Origin: Cryptolaemus montrouzieri
Taxonomy: Eukaryota > Arthropoda > Insecta > Coleoptera > Coccinellidae
Assembly (NCBI GenBank): GCA_013387265.2
Contig: JABFTP020000185.1
Span: forward strand, 30,387,581-30,451,580
Reading direction: 5' to 3'
DNA length: 64,000 nucleotides
Below are positions 33,281 through 45,990 of the stretch, piece after piece. Each line of letters begins with the position of its first letter. Position 1 is the stretch's first letter. The translations under genes and the position numbers were made by a program. The notes under the pieces are model-generated. The model searched no databases. It had not been told where the DNA came from and saw only the letters and a program-made list of their open reading frames with translations.

Positions 33281-35428
33281 CAGCGTAATATTTTTTACTG
33301 ACGCATTAAAATATTATTGACTTACAATGATCATACAGATCTGAAATTTGGTATGCGGCCTTATGTTAACTGGAATTTGTGGTATTTTCTCATGGTTGGT
33401 CATGGTTTTTCATTTTTAAACTGCTTGTGGTATCTTTCAATTTTTTTTATTGTAGAGAATCATTTTCTGAATAACTTTCCTCAACATTATTATCACCTGA
33501 AATCGATCTTAAAGAATTCTGATTATTTTTTTCAAATTTTGCAGAAAAAAAGCTTTTATTCTTAGGAGGTTTCAATTTTTGCATTATTGAATCGAAAGAA
33601 GAATTGTCCTTTCGAAATAAAATATTTACAGGAACGGAATCATTATAGGGTGTTCGGAAATCACTGGCCAACTCGATTAACTTCAAACATCGTAAACTCG
33701 ATATTTCAAATCCACACCTAATTTTTCTCCACATCATTAGATCCCACTGTAAATTAGAATTGAACTGTTTTAGGTTGCCCTATGAATAAATTGTAACATT
33801 TCAGAATTATTTACGATTTAAAATAAAAATGTCGATTTTTCGAATTTAATCCGCAAATTTGCGCCTTCGTCTTGGTTCTGGTTCAAGAAAAGGTAGTAGT
33901 AGTTCCACCAAAATATATCGATTTATGAATATAATCATCTGCCGAAGATGAGTAATCTTTCTTCGAAAAGGTAGATTTCAATTTGACCCTGCTTTAAGTA
34001 TTTATGCAGGTCCCGATTCAAATACTACAACTACCTTTACCTACCTTTCGTAGAATTCAAAGAACTCTACTACTGTACATACTAAAATTATTAGATCCTT
34101 ATTATTCCAATATTATCAATTGTCAAATTGTTTCACCCTTTCGAACCAACACAAATGAGGGATTACCATTGAGCGTTTTACCTGTTCAGACGTATTAATG
34201 TTGAACTGTAAAGTTTAGTATTTGTTTTCTCCACTATATCTATAAATACATTGTTACAGATTTTTTCCTGTCCCAATCCCCCTTTTCATCCTGGTCTTCG
34301 TGAAGAAGTCCTGGAAATCATTTAGTGCAAGATGACAATGAGAGAATGAAGCTGCTAAGCAGAAAAATTTTTGGTACTCTTTTGGTACACACGACACTAA
34401 CACAACATAAACAGACAAGCTATTGCTAGTGCAATAGCGACAGGGAAACGAGTTTTTCCCACAGGTTTTTCACTCACTACAAGCTACTGAGGTCGAGAAA
34501 AAAAGAGCTACTCCATGAGAAAACAATTTTCAATTTTTTTACTACAAGCGGAACGTCTCTTATTCTCTTTCATTTGTTTCTTTCCAAAATAAACCTTCAT
34601 TCATTTCTTTTTTCGATTGAAATATCTCAAAAAGGATCAATTCTAACAATCCTTCGAAATTTCCAAAATACCTGGGGTAATATTCAAGATATCGAGTGAT
34701 TCCATATAAATTTGGTTGTGTGTATTATTCCGTTTATTATTTTTCTGTTCACTATCTTGTATTGTATGTCATATTGTGAAAATACTATCGAAAGCATATA
34801 AATTTTTGTACTTATTAAGTAAATTATAAGATGACAAATTCCCTCTGAAATTCAATACTGTAACTCAAAACTTTTATATGTAGCAATTTAACCAAAGGAA
34901 ACCTAAAAGAGTTCGATTCTGACTCGCAATGCAAATCTTAAGATGTGAAAAAAATCAGGTGTGTAATTCGAAAAATCAAGTTTTTGATGTTTGTAGTTAA
35001 TCGAGTTGAACAGTGATTTCCGAACACCCTGTATTGATTCCGTTTTTCAAAATATTTCATTTCGAAATGACAATTCTTCTTCCGACCCAAAAATACAAAA
35101 ATGGAAACCTTCTAAGAATTCAAGCATTTTTTTCGGGATCTTAAACAAACTCTGAAATTTCGAAAAGAATCATTACTTTTTTGTGATCAATTTCAGATGA
35201 TACAAGCGAAAATAAAAGTTATTCACAAAATGATTCTCTACATGAAAAACATTGGAAGATACCTCAAGCCATTTGGAAAAGAAAAGTTGTAGTCACTTCC
35301 GGTCACACCGGAAGTGGCTCGACCATGAAAAAATTACTTTTGACATAAGGCAGCATACCAAGTTTCAGATCTTCACGATTATTGAAAGTGAATAATATTT
35401 TAATGAATCACTTAAACAAATCACCTTG
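33281..35428. mobile_element. Foldback element with ~365-395 bp outer arms
   Basis: The left arm 33281-33645 is the reverse complement of 35034-35428 with mismatches and small indels; both outer ends abut TA (33279-33280 and 35429-35430). The arms meet on a TA dyad (GGAATCAT-TA and TA-TTGATTCC) that is occupied by the inner element 33646-35031. No transposase in the arms. The right arm holds CACTTCCGGTcacACCGGAA (35295-35314). Confidence 0.87.
33646..35031. mobile_element. Inner mariner-like non-autonomous element
   Basis: Ends TAGGGTGTTCGGAAATCACT (left, first base C to T) and the complement of CAGGGTGTTCGGAAATCACT (right) are flanked by TA. The terminal inverted similarity runs about 140 bp inward. 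The central 1.1 kb has no transposase. A 60-bp segment at 34418-34475 is the reverse complement of 33095-33153, outside the element. Confidence 0.83.
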
Positions 35429-35781
35429 TATATCTTCAAAGATTCAATAGGAACAACGTTATGAACCGTTTACGTAAGCATATCATATTATTTTCTGAAG
35501 AAATTTTCACATTTACAGGTGGGAAAATCACAACTTTTATGTCCATTAACTGGAAAACTTAAAAACATAGATTCAATTCATTTGAAGCACATAATCTTTG
35601 CGAAGAAAACACTATCTCGATTGAAAATAATTCAGCTAGTTAATGCATTAAAACATCGAATTTCGCCCACCTGTACATAATAAATCGAAAATATCTGTAA
35701 TACGTCTTACTTTATAAGCAGATACATTTGATGAAATGACAATTTTCCTTATATTATACGAATTGAATCTTATCAACTTAC

Positions 35782-35972
35782 CGAATGTCCACGATGTTTG
35801 CTACATCATCTGTCAGTCCACTATAATCTTCTTTACATTGCCAATATGGCATGCATACACAAAAACTTGAATAACTTGTAGACTGATTTATAAACATTTC
35901 CGTCTTTATAACCATACAATTCGCGATGTACACATGAAGAAGAAAACCAAACAAGTATACACGAGGAAACAT
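35782..35972 (-). CDS. CLIP-domain serine protease homologue, exon 1 (start)
   Basis: The chosen ATG is at 35972; the upstream in-frame stretch to 36011 begins with TTG, not ATG. Residues 1-18 (MFPRVYLFGFLLHVYIAN) form a signal peptide, so the protein is secreted. The CLIP domain begins with FCVCMPYWQC (Cys38, Cys40, Cys46), and donor CG|GTAAGT splits Arg64. With exons 2-4 the coding sequence is 1140 nt including stop, 379 residues. In insects such SPHs act in haemolymph as cofactors of prophenoloxidase activation in melanisation. That role is inferred from the family. Confidence 0.9.
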
Positions 35973-36012
35973 TGCCACTTCAGACCTTTTCAAGGAAAGT
36001 ATGAGAAGCAAC

Positions 36013-36443
36013 TAAATCATTTGTGAGATTGTCCATTCATTTTACAAGTTTGGGAATTTTGAGAATTATTTATGGCTGTATATTAAATTAATCAAAAGAA
36101 ATGGAATTTCCCTTTCTTAAGTACAAGAAGTGCCTTAACAGGGAGGATTATTAGTCAGGTAAATTCTACCGGAAATCCAGCTGCGCTGCGTTGAAGGCGT
36201 TTATGCAGAACCAGTCAAAATTGTATTGCTTCAGTACACACCTTTTCCGTGAAAGATATATTGGCCTATTTCAGTTTCCGAATTATTTGGAAATTTTTGA
36301 CATTTTAGTTTAATTTAACTAAACTCACAAAAATTATTACCAAAACTACGAAATTTGAACATAAATGAATTTTGATACGTTCCGCTTAGATTAAAGAAAT
36401 TGAATGGGAAACTGCTGAAATTCATACTCATTGGATCTTCCTA
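36013..36443. other. Upstream region of the SPH gene
   Basis: No coding motif. It should contain the SPH 5' untranslated region and promoter on the minus strand, but I cannot point to a defined TATA or initiator element. Confidence 0.35.
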
Positions 36444-37382
36444 TACCAGGGCTTAATTTTAATAAATAGGTAACTAAACTACAAAAATTTATTACGTACT
36501 AAAATAACACTCTGCTAGCGGCAAAAGGCGGATTTATCAAAGAAACGCGCAGTACTTGTCAAAGAAAAGCCGCGTTTTTTATTCTTGCCGCTTTTCTAGA
36601 AATTTCGGGCAGCGCGTTTGACGGAAACATTCGAGACTTTCGTTCACGCCGATATAAATGTTGTGCCTGCAGGAATTGGAGTCATTCTGAATTGTAATTT
36701 GAAGGCAATACTACGTCGATACAAAGTTTGTTATTAAATAGTACAAAATGAGTGCAGCGAAGACATCTAAAACGTATCATTTTAACAAGGATTGGGAGAA
36801 AGAATTTTTCTTTTGTATGGTGAAGGATGAGTGCATTTATTGTAATTGTCGTGAGTCAGTTGCAATACCTAAGCGTGGTAACTAAAAGAGGCATCATAAA
36901 ACGGTTCATTAAAACTATGAAAAGGAATTTCCGCCACAGAGTCAATTAAGAAAACGAAAATTACGTGATTTGATATCTTGTTTGAAAAAAGAACAAACCA
37001 TGTTCACAAGGCCAGCCAAACAATCAAAAGCTGATACGATTGCGTCATTTAAGATATCTCATATATTGGCGAAACACAAGAAACCATTCGAAGATGGATC
37101 GGTTGTGAAGGAAGCATTTATTGAAGCGGGTGAGACTTTACTTGGAGATTTTAAAAATAACACAGAAATCATGTCTGCTATTAGAGAACTTCAGTTATCT
37201 CGTCCGACTGTCACAAGGCGTATTGAAGTCATGAGTCAGAACATGGCAGATAAACTAAAACATGATATCATGAAATGTACATACTTTTCTTTACAGTTCG
37301 ACGAATCCACCGATATGACAGACACTGCCCAGCAGTGTATTTTCGTTCGGATGGTATTCAATATTTTGTGTCCTTATTGTTT
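36444..37382 (+). mobile_element. hAT element, copy 2 (3' part missing)
   Basis: Begins CAGGGCTTAATTTTAATA, a decayed hAT end, followed by the 5' region shared with copies 1 and 3 (TAGGTAACTAAACTACAAAA). Coding sequence starts ATGAGTGCAGCGAAGAC at 36748: SAAKTSKTYHFNKDWEKEFF, CIYCNCRESVAIPKRGN (BED-type finger), DLISCLKKEQTMFTRPAKQS, SFKISHILAKHKKPFEDGSV, LSRPTVTRRIEVMSQNMADK, and FSLQFDESTDMTDTAQQC, which includes the first catalytic Asp of hAT transposases. It is cut at about 37382 by the tail of the LINE. Confidence 0.87.
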
Positions 37383-39800
37383 TTTATGCGCACTTCCCAG
37401 GAATAGGCGAACCTGTTATACCACATGAGTGGGCGCCTGGGAAGAATTGAGGTGTCTGTTTAATGGCTTCTTGAAGTGGGCGAAATCGTAGGATGTTGGG
37501 AAGATGTTGGACGGAAGCGAGTTCAACTGCTCACCGACCCTGTAAACGAAGGAATTCTTATAGAGAGAGGTTCAAGGGGTCGTTAAATGTACCGCCATAT
37601 GATAAGAACTTCTTGCTAGCCTAGTGTTGCGGCAAAACATGAGTTTTCCCGGAACAAGGTTTTTCAGCTCCTTGGATCATCTTCCGTGGAAGTATCTGTA
37701 AAACAGAGAAAGGTCAGCAACTTTTCTTCTGAGAACTAGCGGTTGGAGATCACGGGTGATCTCCGGGTGGTCGATGAGGCGCACGGCCCATTTTCGCACA
37801 CAATTCAACATCCGCAACGAATGTTTGGGCGTAGATCCCCATACATGGGAACAATATTCCAAAGCACGTCGAATCTGCACCTTATATAGAAGCAACAGCT
37901 GAGATTACGTGAAGTATCGCTTGGCTCTGAAAAGAAAACTAAGTTTACCTGATGCCGACTTAGCTATTGCTGATACATGTTCATGCAAGCAAAACCCGGA
38001 GTTGACAGTTATTCCGAGAAAGTGCATTGAATCTTTGGATGTAATTTGTTGCCCTTGCATCATTAGAGGCGGTTCTCCAGCGGGGATTTTTCTAGAAAAC
38101 GTAGTTGCTTGCGTTTTGCTCGCGTTGAAGCTCACCAGGTTCAACTGACCCCACTCAGATATCCTCTGTAAGTCAGAGTTTAATTTATTAGTTCGTTGAC
38201 ATCCCTGACGCTGAGATTCCGCAGCTGTAATCGGCCGCAGACTACTGAAAGACGAAATCAGGGTACAATCGTCTGCAAAACCGAATATCTTGTTATCTGT
38301 AGATGACAGAAGATCGTTTATCTGCAACAGAAACAAGATTGGCGAAAGAATGGATCTCTGAGGTACTCCCGCTTGTAACAGGAAACATTCTGATGCTTTA
38401 CCGTCGATCACAACTTTTGTTGATCTATTTGAAGGAAAGCTACTTATCCAACCCCGCAATTTTTCGGGAAGCCCATATGCAGCAAGTTTATTCAACAAGG
38501 CTGCATGCAAAACCCTATCGAAGGCTTTAGAGATGTCGAGGGCTATTGCTCCTAGATTCCCCATGCTTTTCCATCTTTGATGTACAAACATGAGTGACGT
38601 AGGCGAGCAGATCCCCTGTCAATCTTTGCCTATGAAAACCATATCGGCGGTCGTTAATAATTCCCTGTAACTCAAGATATTTGATGAGTTCATCATTTAT
38701 GACTCTATCCATCATTTTGGACATAATGGGAAGAAGTGCAACAGGGCGATAATTTTGGGGTAAGGGTTTCTTTCCTTTCTTTGGGATCGGTTGAATTCTT
38801 CTCATTTTCCAGCTGCTCGAAAAGTCTAGCTTTCATAAGAAATCTGAAACAGACGGTTAAAAATGGGTGCCAATTCGGGAGCACACTTTCTCAGGAGGAT
38901 TGGCGGTATTTCGTCTAGACCAATTGCCTACTTGCAGTTCAGCTGCTCGAGAGCCCGTCTCACAGTGCGGACTCTGAACTTGATTTCTGCCATGGAAGAA
39001 TTTGTAGGGGGAATGTTCGGTGGTATTGCGTTAAATGAATCCAACACAGAATTCTTTGAGAACAAGAGAGCATAGAGATCGGTTTTTTTTTGGAGATGAT
39101 GCTATACTCCCGTTTTCTGTAACAAGAGGCGGAAACGCAGATTTGCAGAAATTGGCACTGATAGTCTTCGCCATAGACCGGAATTTTCTAGTCCCACTTG
39201 CCTGTTCAAGGAGTTTATTAGTTACCCCTTCGTCGAAATTTGCCTTTGCTCTTGCAGTTGTCAGGTTGCATTCGTACGAAGGTTTTTCTTGTTTCCTCTG
39301 TTGGATTTATTTTCTATGACTTGTAAGCTCTGCTCTTGGCTGTAGAGGCTCTTTCGCAGTCTTTGTTGAACCACGGCTTTTGTACTGTTGTTCTTTTCTT
39401 GGAATTAGGGACGTAGAGATTTATTCCTGCATGAATGACTTCTGTAACAGATTCAGTGCTCATATTGATGTCAGGATCTGAAATAAAAACATCACTGAAT
39501 GGGAAGCACGAAAAGCATTCACACAGCTCATCCCAATTAGCACGGTTATAGTGCCAAACGCGTCTGGGTGGTTCCAGTAGCAGAAATAAGCTTGTGGTCT
39601 GAGTTGCCTAGCGGTGGTGAGACCTCCACTCCAAAATCATCTGGATCTGAAATTAAAAAGAGATCCAAAGTGCTCGAGAAGACTAGCTGCGTAAGATTAT
39701 GGTTGATTGCGAAAGTTTCAGCCTGTCGTTCCGCTTCATCTGTTCTATTGGACTGGCCAAAGGTACCAGTGTCCATCAAAATGACATAACATCTGTTTTT
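37383..39800 (-). pseudogene. Jockey-like LINE, endonuclease end to 3' tail
   Basis: Minus strand from about 39790: endonuclease C-terminus (TLDLFLISDPDDFGVEVSPP, GNSDHKLI, about 39690-39600), linker, then RT: PIPKKGKKPLPQNYRPVALL (38795-38730), IALDISKAFDRVLHAALLNK (38555-38490), VPQRSILSPILFLLQINDLL, IFGFADDCTLIS (38285-38250, both Asp kept), ISEWGQLNLVSFNASKTQAT, then the post-RT region to 37677. The 3' end near 37383 has a short A-run in element orientation (TGCGCATAAAAAA). Lesions: a few frameshifts, and PQRS where PQGS is usual. The partner copy is at 61890-63205. Confidence 0.88.
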
Positions 39801-41259
39801 CCATCGAGTCGCATTTAAATAATGATATTTACGCTACATTGTAAATGAATGGAGCTTCGTATGAATTCTGGTTGCCATGGATCAAAGACTACGAAAGAAT
39901 GATTATATATCTTTGTACATGTCAAAATTTGTGAAAAAAAAAACATTTTTTGTTATTCTATTTTATGTTTCTTTATCGAACTTTTCGGGAGACCAGAGTA
40001 AAATCAATAACATTATGAAAGAATCAACACTTTATTTATTCATTTCGTTATAATATATTTTCTTATTTGTTGAACATTCAATAGGTACAAATAAATTCGA
40101 AGATAAAAAATTTCAATGTTCAGAAAGTTTCAGTTACTTTTATACATCTAATATACATTATATATACATGTTCAAGCTTGGTGAAAATGCTATGGAAGAA
40201 ACATACATTTCATAATTCATGTAATATACCTTGAATTTACTTTTATTCCATGTTATGCTCGTTCTACAATCATTAAACCTTGACCAGGTGATGAGTTGTA
40301 GTTGAAAACTGCTTTAGTACCTAAGTAGGGTTGATTATTTTAATCATACGAAATATATAATAATGGTAATATACATAACACGACATAAATTTGTTTACAA
40401 TGAATGTTTTTATGAATAGGACTACTTTACAGAAACGTATTTACCCGTGTTAGATAAGTTGTTATCTTCATTTGATTCGACTGGAATTTATTTTAGATAG
40501 ATACTATATAATAAATGAAAGTGTTGCTACTAGAGTGAAATATTTCGCAAACATGTCCCGACTCTGAAATCAAATTTAGTTGTGGTGAATACAATATATA
40601 CAGAAACTATAAGTTTAAGGACAAAAATTCATGAAACCACTTTTGTGGGGAATTTTGACAGTTTTATGTATGTCCAATATTTCTTTACCTGAGTTATAGT
40701 TTTGTGAATATATAGTGTAACCCATGATTTATGACAAACTTTCCGAGATGATTCTTGAAGCAATTCTAATTCGAAAAATTAGTGAGAACAGCATGGTCAG
40801 AATCTTTTCAAATTCGGAGATATTTAGCTCCAAACATTTGATCATGGGTCGTGAAGTCACAATTTTCAATTTTTCTGTGGTGTTACCATAGGCGGAATAA
40901 AATAGTACAGAAGATGACTTTTGTAACCATGGAAAAATGATTATCGAAAATATTGAGTTATTTTGATAGATAAATGTCAGAATATCTTATTTGATAGATT
41001 ATGGTTATGAAAGCTTAAATTCCTCAAATTGAAAATGAATTCCTTTTGAGATAAAGAATATGCAGATATGATTGATGTGTATGATTTTTGCGATGGAAAC
41101 GTATGAGAAACTGCTAGAGAATAATATACAAGATTGCCTCAGACATTCCCCTTTTCGTACAGTTTTTACTTCGATAGTAATAAGAAATACAGACACTGGA
41201 ACACTTGAGAATAGAATGAGGAGAACATTAAACATGTATGGGAGATAATCTTTCAATGA
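39801..41259. other. No gene recognised
   Basis: AT-rich, only short open frames with no motif. Confidence 0.5.
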
Positions 41260-41800
41260 ATATTCGGCACATTGCAAACCAGTTGCAAATGCCTCGAAAT
41301 ATCGTGTAGCATGCTTTGAGAAGAGAGGAATTGCACTCTTATCCAGAATTCAAATGTGGTTAGGCAAAGACGTTTCTTAGCTTCTTGCTAAGTCATATTG
41401 TAAATAATAGCCTTTAATTATCGAAATTTTCTACAAAACATGAAGACGTTTCGCTAAATTTCATTCAGAATATATGCGGAGCGCCAACACATCAAGGAAG
41501 AGAAGATGTTGAATGGAAGATGGAATATTTTTGTGGATTGGTAGAGGAGGTCAAATTGCTTGGCTACTATAGTCACTGGATCTCAACCCACTGGATTTCT
41601 ATGTATGGGGATACATGAAACAACTCGTCTACAGTGTAGAGATAACAAATTTTGAGGAGTAACAAAACCAGATCAACAATGCCGTTGCATTAGAAATGAC
41701 AGTCCATTATATTGTTCTGCAATCACTTCTTCGTAGATGTGTGCTATGCATTCAAGTTGAAGGCGGTCATTTTGACCATCTTTTGTCATTATTAATCTAA
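41260..41800 (+). pseudogene. Mariner-like transposase remnant
   Basis: Plus strand: a decayed HTH scrap (SMNIRHIANQLQMPRNIV, about 41248-41310), then after a deletion a degraded RWIGRGG-like box and LDFYVWGYMKQLVYSVEI (about 41590-41640), ending VEGGHFDHLL (41758-41787). It is related to the transposase at 43787-44855. Heavily decayed and internally deleted. No inverted ends found. Confidence 0.65.
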
Positions 41801-42688
41801 TTTTATTCGTTATTTTCTTTAATAAATTTTCACAAATGAAACGTAGTGTCCATTCAAAACTATTTTTCGAACTTTTTTAACGAAATAATTATTATCAATA
41901 TGTATCTTATGACCAGAGAATCGCTCTTGTATCTTCAGAGGTATTCATCAACATAAGACTGAAGCAACCGTCTGACATTATTTTAATCAATCTATGATTT
42001 GTATTATTCGACTGCGCTAGTTTGAATTTTCGTATTTTTTGTATGAGCTTGGTTTAAATCTACATAATCAACAACTAGTTGTTAAAATCATGTATACTCG
42101 TATATTAAGATACTGGCAAGATCGAAAGTATTTCCACTTTTTGTTCTCAAATGAGTAATTCCTTGAATGAACAGGAAGAAACATCTATATGAAAAAATTC
42201 CGATAATTCTTCATGAGTATAAGCAATTTCTATCAAAATTATGAATACCATAAATATTCAATTTCATTTTACTTCATAATTGATTTGAAAATGCATCAAA
42301 TCGTGATATTTCTTGACAAATTCTACTTTTGATAAAATATTCATCGAATGTTGTCTTGGTCGGTACTCATCTTTGCCTCAAAATGACCATCTCTGCCCTT
42401 AACCATTTTTAATGACTCTCGGAAAATACCCATATCGGCCTAGAATTCTACAGGTATAAGGTCAGGGATAATATTCCCTAACCCAATTATTATTTTCTCT
42501 TTATTTTCATGTTCACTGACTGTTCATTACTGTAACAGAGAATGCAGACATAATCAGTCAGATTTGGAAAGTTCTTGTAATGTAATTTATTGGCTTTCAA
42601 AAGTTTACAGAGCAAGTCAAATATAATAACCATGAAAATACAAACGAAGGCATATAGAACATAAACAATGAAAAAACGAGATACAAAA

Positions 42689-42689
<1 letters not shown>
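41801..42689. other. No gene recognised
   Basis: AT-rich; nothing beyond short frames. Confidence 0.5.

Positions 42690-42761
<72 letters not shown>
42690..42761. repeat. (TA)n microsatellite
   Basis: Alternating TA directly abutting the left end of the element at 42763. Confidence 0.96.
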
Positions 42762-42762
<1 letters not shown>

Positions 42763-42765
<3 letters not shown>

Positions 42766-45556
42766 TGTTCCAACGAAAATTTGACCCCCTCTAACTCCGA
42801 AATGAGTAACATTAGCGAAAAACACCAAGACACGTCGATTTTTGTTTCGAGGGAGCATTTTTCGAAATAATTCGAAACTTCTCAGATCAACCCCTAGCAA
42901 CCCTAACTTTGAAATTCATCATAGGAATAAGGGTCGAGTGGCACCTTATAGGTCTGTCAATTCTCCACCTTGATTTGTTATTTTAGAATTTTAAATTAAC
43001 ATACAGGTGTCCCAACCAAGGGTGAAGTTGAATTCCTGGAAATCCCAAATACTAAATGAAATAGATTTATTTTGGCATAATGCAAGCGCAGGTTTATGCT
43101 CGGTCTAGAAAAACGACCTACACGTGTGAATTTGGAGTTGGTGCAATCAACCCCTATTTCCAGCATCCTCAACTCAAAATCATTCGATCGATAATAGGTC
43201 AAGTGGCATCTCGTTGGAAAGGTACTGCAATTTTCTCTTCGAATTTGGTATTTTCGAAATTCAGAATCATCATACAGGGTGTCCCGAAGCAGGAACATTG
43301 AAAATCCAAATAACTTTTGAAACTGGTTCATTTCGGTATACGAGAACATGTTTGATCCGAGAATAGGACTTTCTTGTGTGGTTATAGAATTTTGCAATCA
43401 ACCCCTACCATTCAGCATCCCCAACTTGAAAATCATACAAATAATTCAAGTGGCATATCTTCAGAAAGGTTTTTGAATTCCAGAATAATTAAAGCATTTC
43501 ATTCAGTTCGGCTCTCCATACAGGATGTCGCTTTCGAAAAATTCAATATCGTCATTTGAAATTATCAACTAAAATTAATTCGAAACTGTTAAAAGTATTG
43601 GGGTACGATGTGTTGAGCATCAATTACGAAGAAATAAAGCTGATTTCTGCATTGAAAATGTTCACATTTTTCATTTCCATCTGGCGTGCAGTCATCTGTT
43701 ATTTCTCATTTTGCAATGAAATATTATTATTATTCAGATCAGTTCCTCATTATTGTTGTTGTTCGTCAGTTGAAATTAATCTGAAAATGGTTTATTCCAC
43801 TGAGGAAAGGGTCGAAATTGTATCGACGTATTTTCGAAATAACAGTTGTGCCAAAGAAACGGCAAGGATATTCGATAGGAACCATCCTGAAAGAAAGGGA
43901 GTCAGTCACCAGTACGTTAAATATTTGGTTGACAAATTCCTAGCTACGGGTTCGGTGGCAAACAAAAACATGAAGTGGCATGTCCTGTCAGAAATGAGGC
44001 AACGGAAGTGGCAGTAGTGGGTCATCTACAAATGGAGAATACTACTTCGATCAGAAAACTATCTCGTCTGACTGGTGTATCAGCTACAACTGTCCATAGA
44101 ATCGTGAAACATCACAAATTTCACCCTACAAGGTAAAATTAGTGCATGAAATAAACGAAGATGATCCAGATCGTCGTTTACAGTTTTGTGAAAATCTAAG
44201 TGAAAACCTAAACGCTAATCCAAATTTTCTGAATAACATCTGTTTTTCTGATGAAAGCACCTTTATGCTCAGTGGTGAAGTGAATAGACATAATTGTCGA
44301 CATTGGGACACACAGAATCCTCATTGGTTTAGAGAGGCCCACACGCAAAGGCCTCAGAAGTTGAACGTTTGGGCAGGAATTTTTGGCAATCATCTAGTTG
44401 GGCCTTTCTTTATTGAGGGTAATCTGAATGGAAATGGCTACCTACAGTTGTTAGAGGAACACATACATCCTAGATTGACAGAAATTTTACAGAACGATCC
44501 AACTCTTTCTGAGGACGAAATGCGTTTTCAACAAGACGGTGCTCCTCCTCATTATGATGCTCAGGTGCGCCAATATTTAGACGAAAATTTCCCAGGAAGG
44601 TGGATTGGTAGAAGAGGACCTGTTGAGTGGCCAGCCAGGTCACCAGATTTAAATCCCTAGATTTTTTTGTGGGGCCATCTAAAATCTAAAGTTTATACCA
44701 CAAGACCAGAAAACCTGGAGGAGCTGCGGATGAGGATTATCACAGAATGCCGACTTTTGACTCCTGAAGTTTTCGCTAATGTGAGAAGAGAGTTCGAAAA
44801 TCGTCTGTATAACTGTATGGAGGTGGGCGGAGGTCATTTTGAACAATTGTTGTAATAATCAAGTTAGTTTTTTGTTTTCAATTGAATACAAGTTCAATAA
44901 ATCTCGTTTTCCTGTTTAGATGAGCATCCAATCAGTTTCTCCATCATCCCCTCATCCTGATCCTCACGCCAGAAAACCTCGATTGCCAAACTGAAACCAA
45001 TGCCTCAGTGATTCAGAAAATAGAAAAATCTTTCTGGAACTTTGCCACTCAACCTGTAATCACTTGTATGATTTTTTGAGTTGGGGATGCTGAATGGAAG
45101 AGATTGATTGCAAAATTCCATATTCACGCAAGAGAGTCTTATTCTCGAATCAAACATAAACATGTTCTCGTATTATACCGAAATGAACCAGTTTCAAAAA
45201 GTTATTTGGGTTTTCAGTGTTCCTGCTCCGGGACACCCTGTATGCTGATTCTGAATTTCGAAAATACCAAATTCGAAGAAAATTGAAATACCTTTCCAAC
45301 GAGGTGCCACTTGACCTATTTTCGATCGAATGATTTTTGAGTTGGGGATGCTGGAAATAGGGGTTGATTGCACCAACTCCAAATTCACAAGTGTAGGTCG
45401 TTTTTCTAGACCGAGCATAAACCTGCGCTTGCATTATGCCAAAATAAATCGATTTCATTTAGTATTTAGGATTTGCAGGAATTCAACTTTACCCTCGGTT
45501 GGGACACCCTGTATGTTAATTTAAAATTCTAAAATGACAAATCAGAATTACACACT
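42763..45556 (+). mobile_element. Mariner-like element with three or four nested arm modules
   Basis: Outer ends GTGTGTTCC (left) and ACACACTG (right) next to TA. Inner boundaries: TA|CAGGTGTCCCAACC at 43004, mirrored at 45511; TA|CAGGGTGTCCCGAAGC at 43275, mirrored at 45240; probably TA|CAGGATGTC at 43521, mirrored in decayed form near 44959. The segments between boundaries are related to each other in sequence (each has a CAATCAACCCCTA and AAGTGGCA motif), so the arm is a series of diverged units of about 245-270 bp. The right arm has lost most of the outermost unit. Transposase is in the centre. Confidence 0.87.
43787..44855 (+). pseudogene. Mariner-like DDD transposase of the modular element
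   Basis: Start MVYSTEERVEIVSTYFRNNS at 43787, HTH with ARIFDRNHPERKGVSHQYVK. Frameshifts near 43985 and 44130 enclose TTSIRKLSRLTGVSATTVHR. Core: NNICFSDESTFMLSGEVNRH (first Asp), WAGIFGNHLVGPFFIEGNLN, MRFQQDGAPPHYDAQVRQYL (second Asp), RWIGRRGPVEWPARSPDLNP (third Asp) with a stop right after at 44658, then IFLWGHLKSKVYTTRPENLE and C-terminal VGGGHFEQLL. 36 residues lie between the second and third Asp. Otherwise nearly complete. Confidence 0.9.
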
Positions 45557-45990
45557 GTATATATACAGTTGATTGTACATTTTCCTCCTAACCACTACTA
45601 AGAGTCCTGCGTTTTACAGTCGGATTATTGGTTGAACCAGGTTTTATCGCTGTCTTGTTTGATACTGGTGGATATGGGAGTGCCTCAGGATTTCATCCCT
45701 AGTTTTATGGATATTGCATAAACAGGCAAGTATATATGAGACCGGAATGGTAAGTATTTTCAGATCTTTGAATAACTCCCTGCAGCTTGCTGTAGGAGTA
45801 GTCCCACAATTGCTCTAATGGCTCTTTTCTGTGCAGAAAAACTCGAAAGCTATAAGGAGAAGCTCCCCATAACAGAACTCCATACGTCACCACTGAGTGG
45901 AAGTGAGCATCATAGGTGAGTATTGCAGCCTCTTTATGTACAATGTAAGTTATTCTTCTAATAGAGTAAATGACCATTTCTTACATAGTA
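45557..45990 (-). pseudogene. Jockey-like LINE, post-RT part
   Basis: Minus strand: VCKKWSFTLLEELHT-type reading continuing from 46878 across the mariner insertion, then YDAHFHSVVTYGVLLWG (about 45915-45865) and SCRELFKDLKILTIPVSYIL. This is the region after the RT palm of jockey/BS-type elements. 3' boundary unclear. Confidence 0.72.

Noticed and set aside
36001..36011. Alternative start of the SPH protein at 36011
   Set aside because: The codon there is TTG; the ATG at 35972 gives a proper signal peptide.
42490..42900. 136-residue frame with Ile-Tyr run and hydrophobic end
   Set aside because: Crosses the TA microsatellite and the end of a mariner-like arm; the hydrophobic look comes from AT-rich composition.
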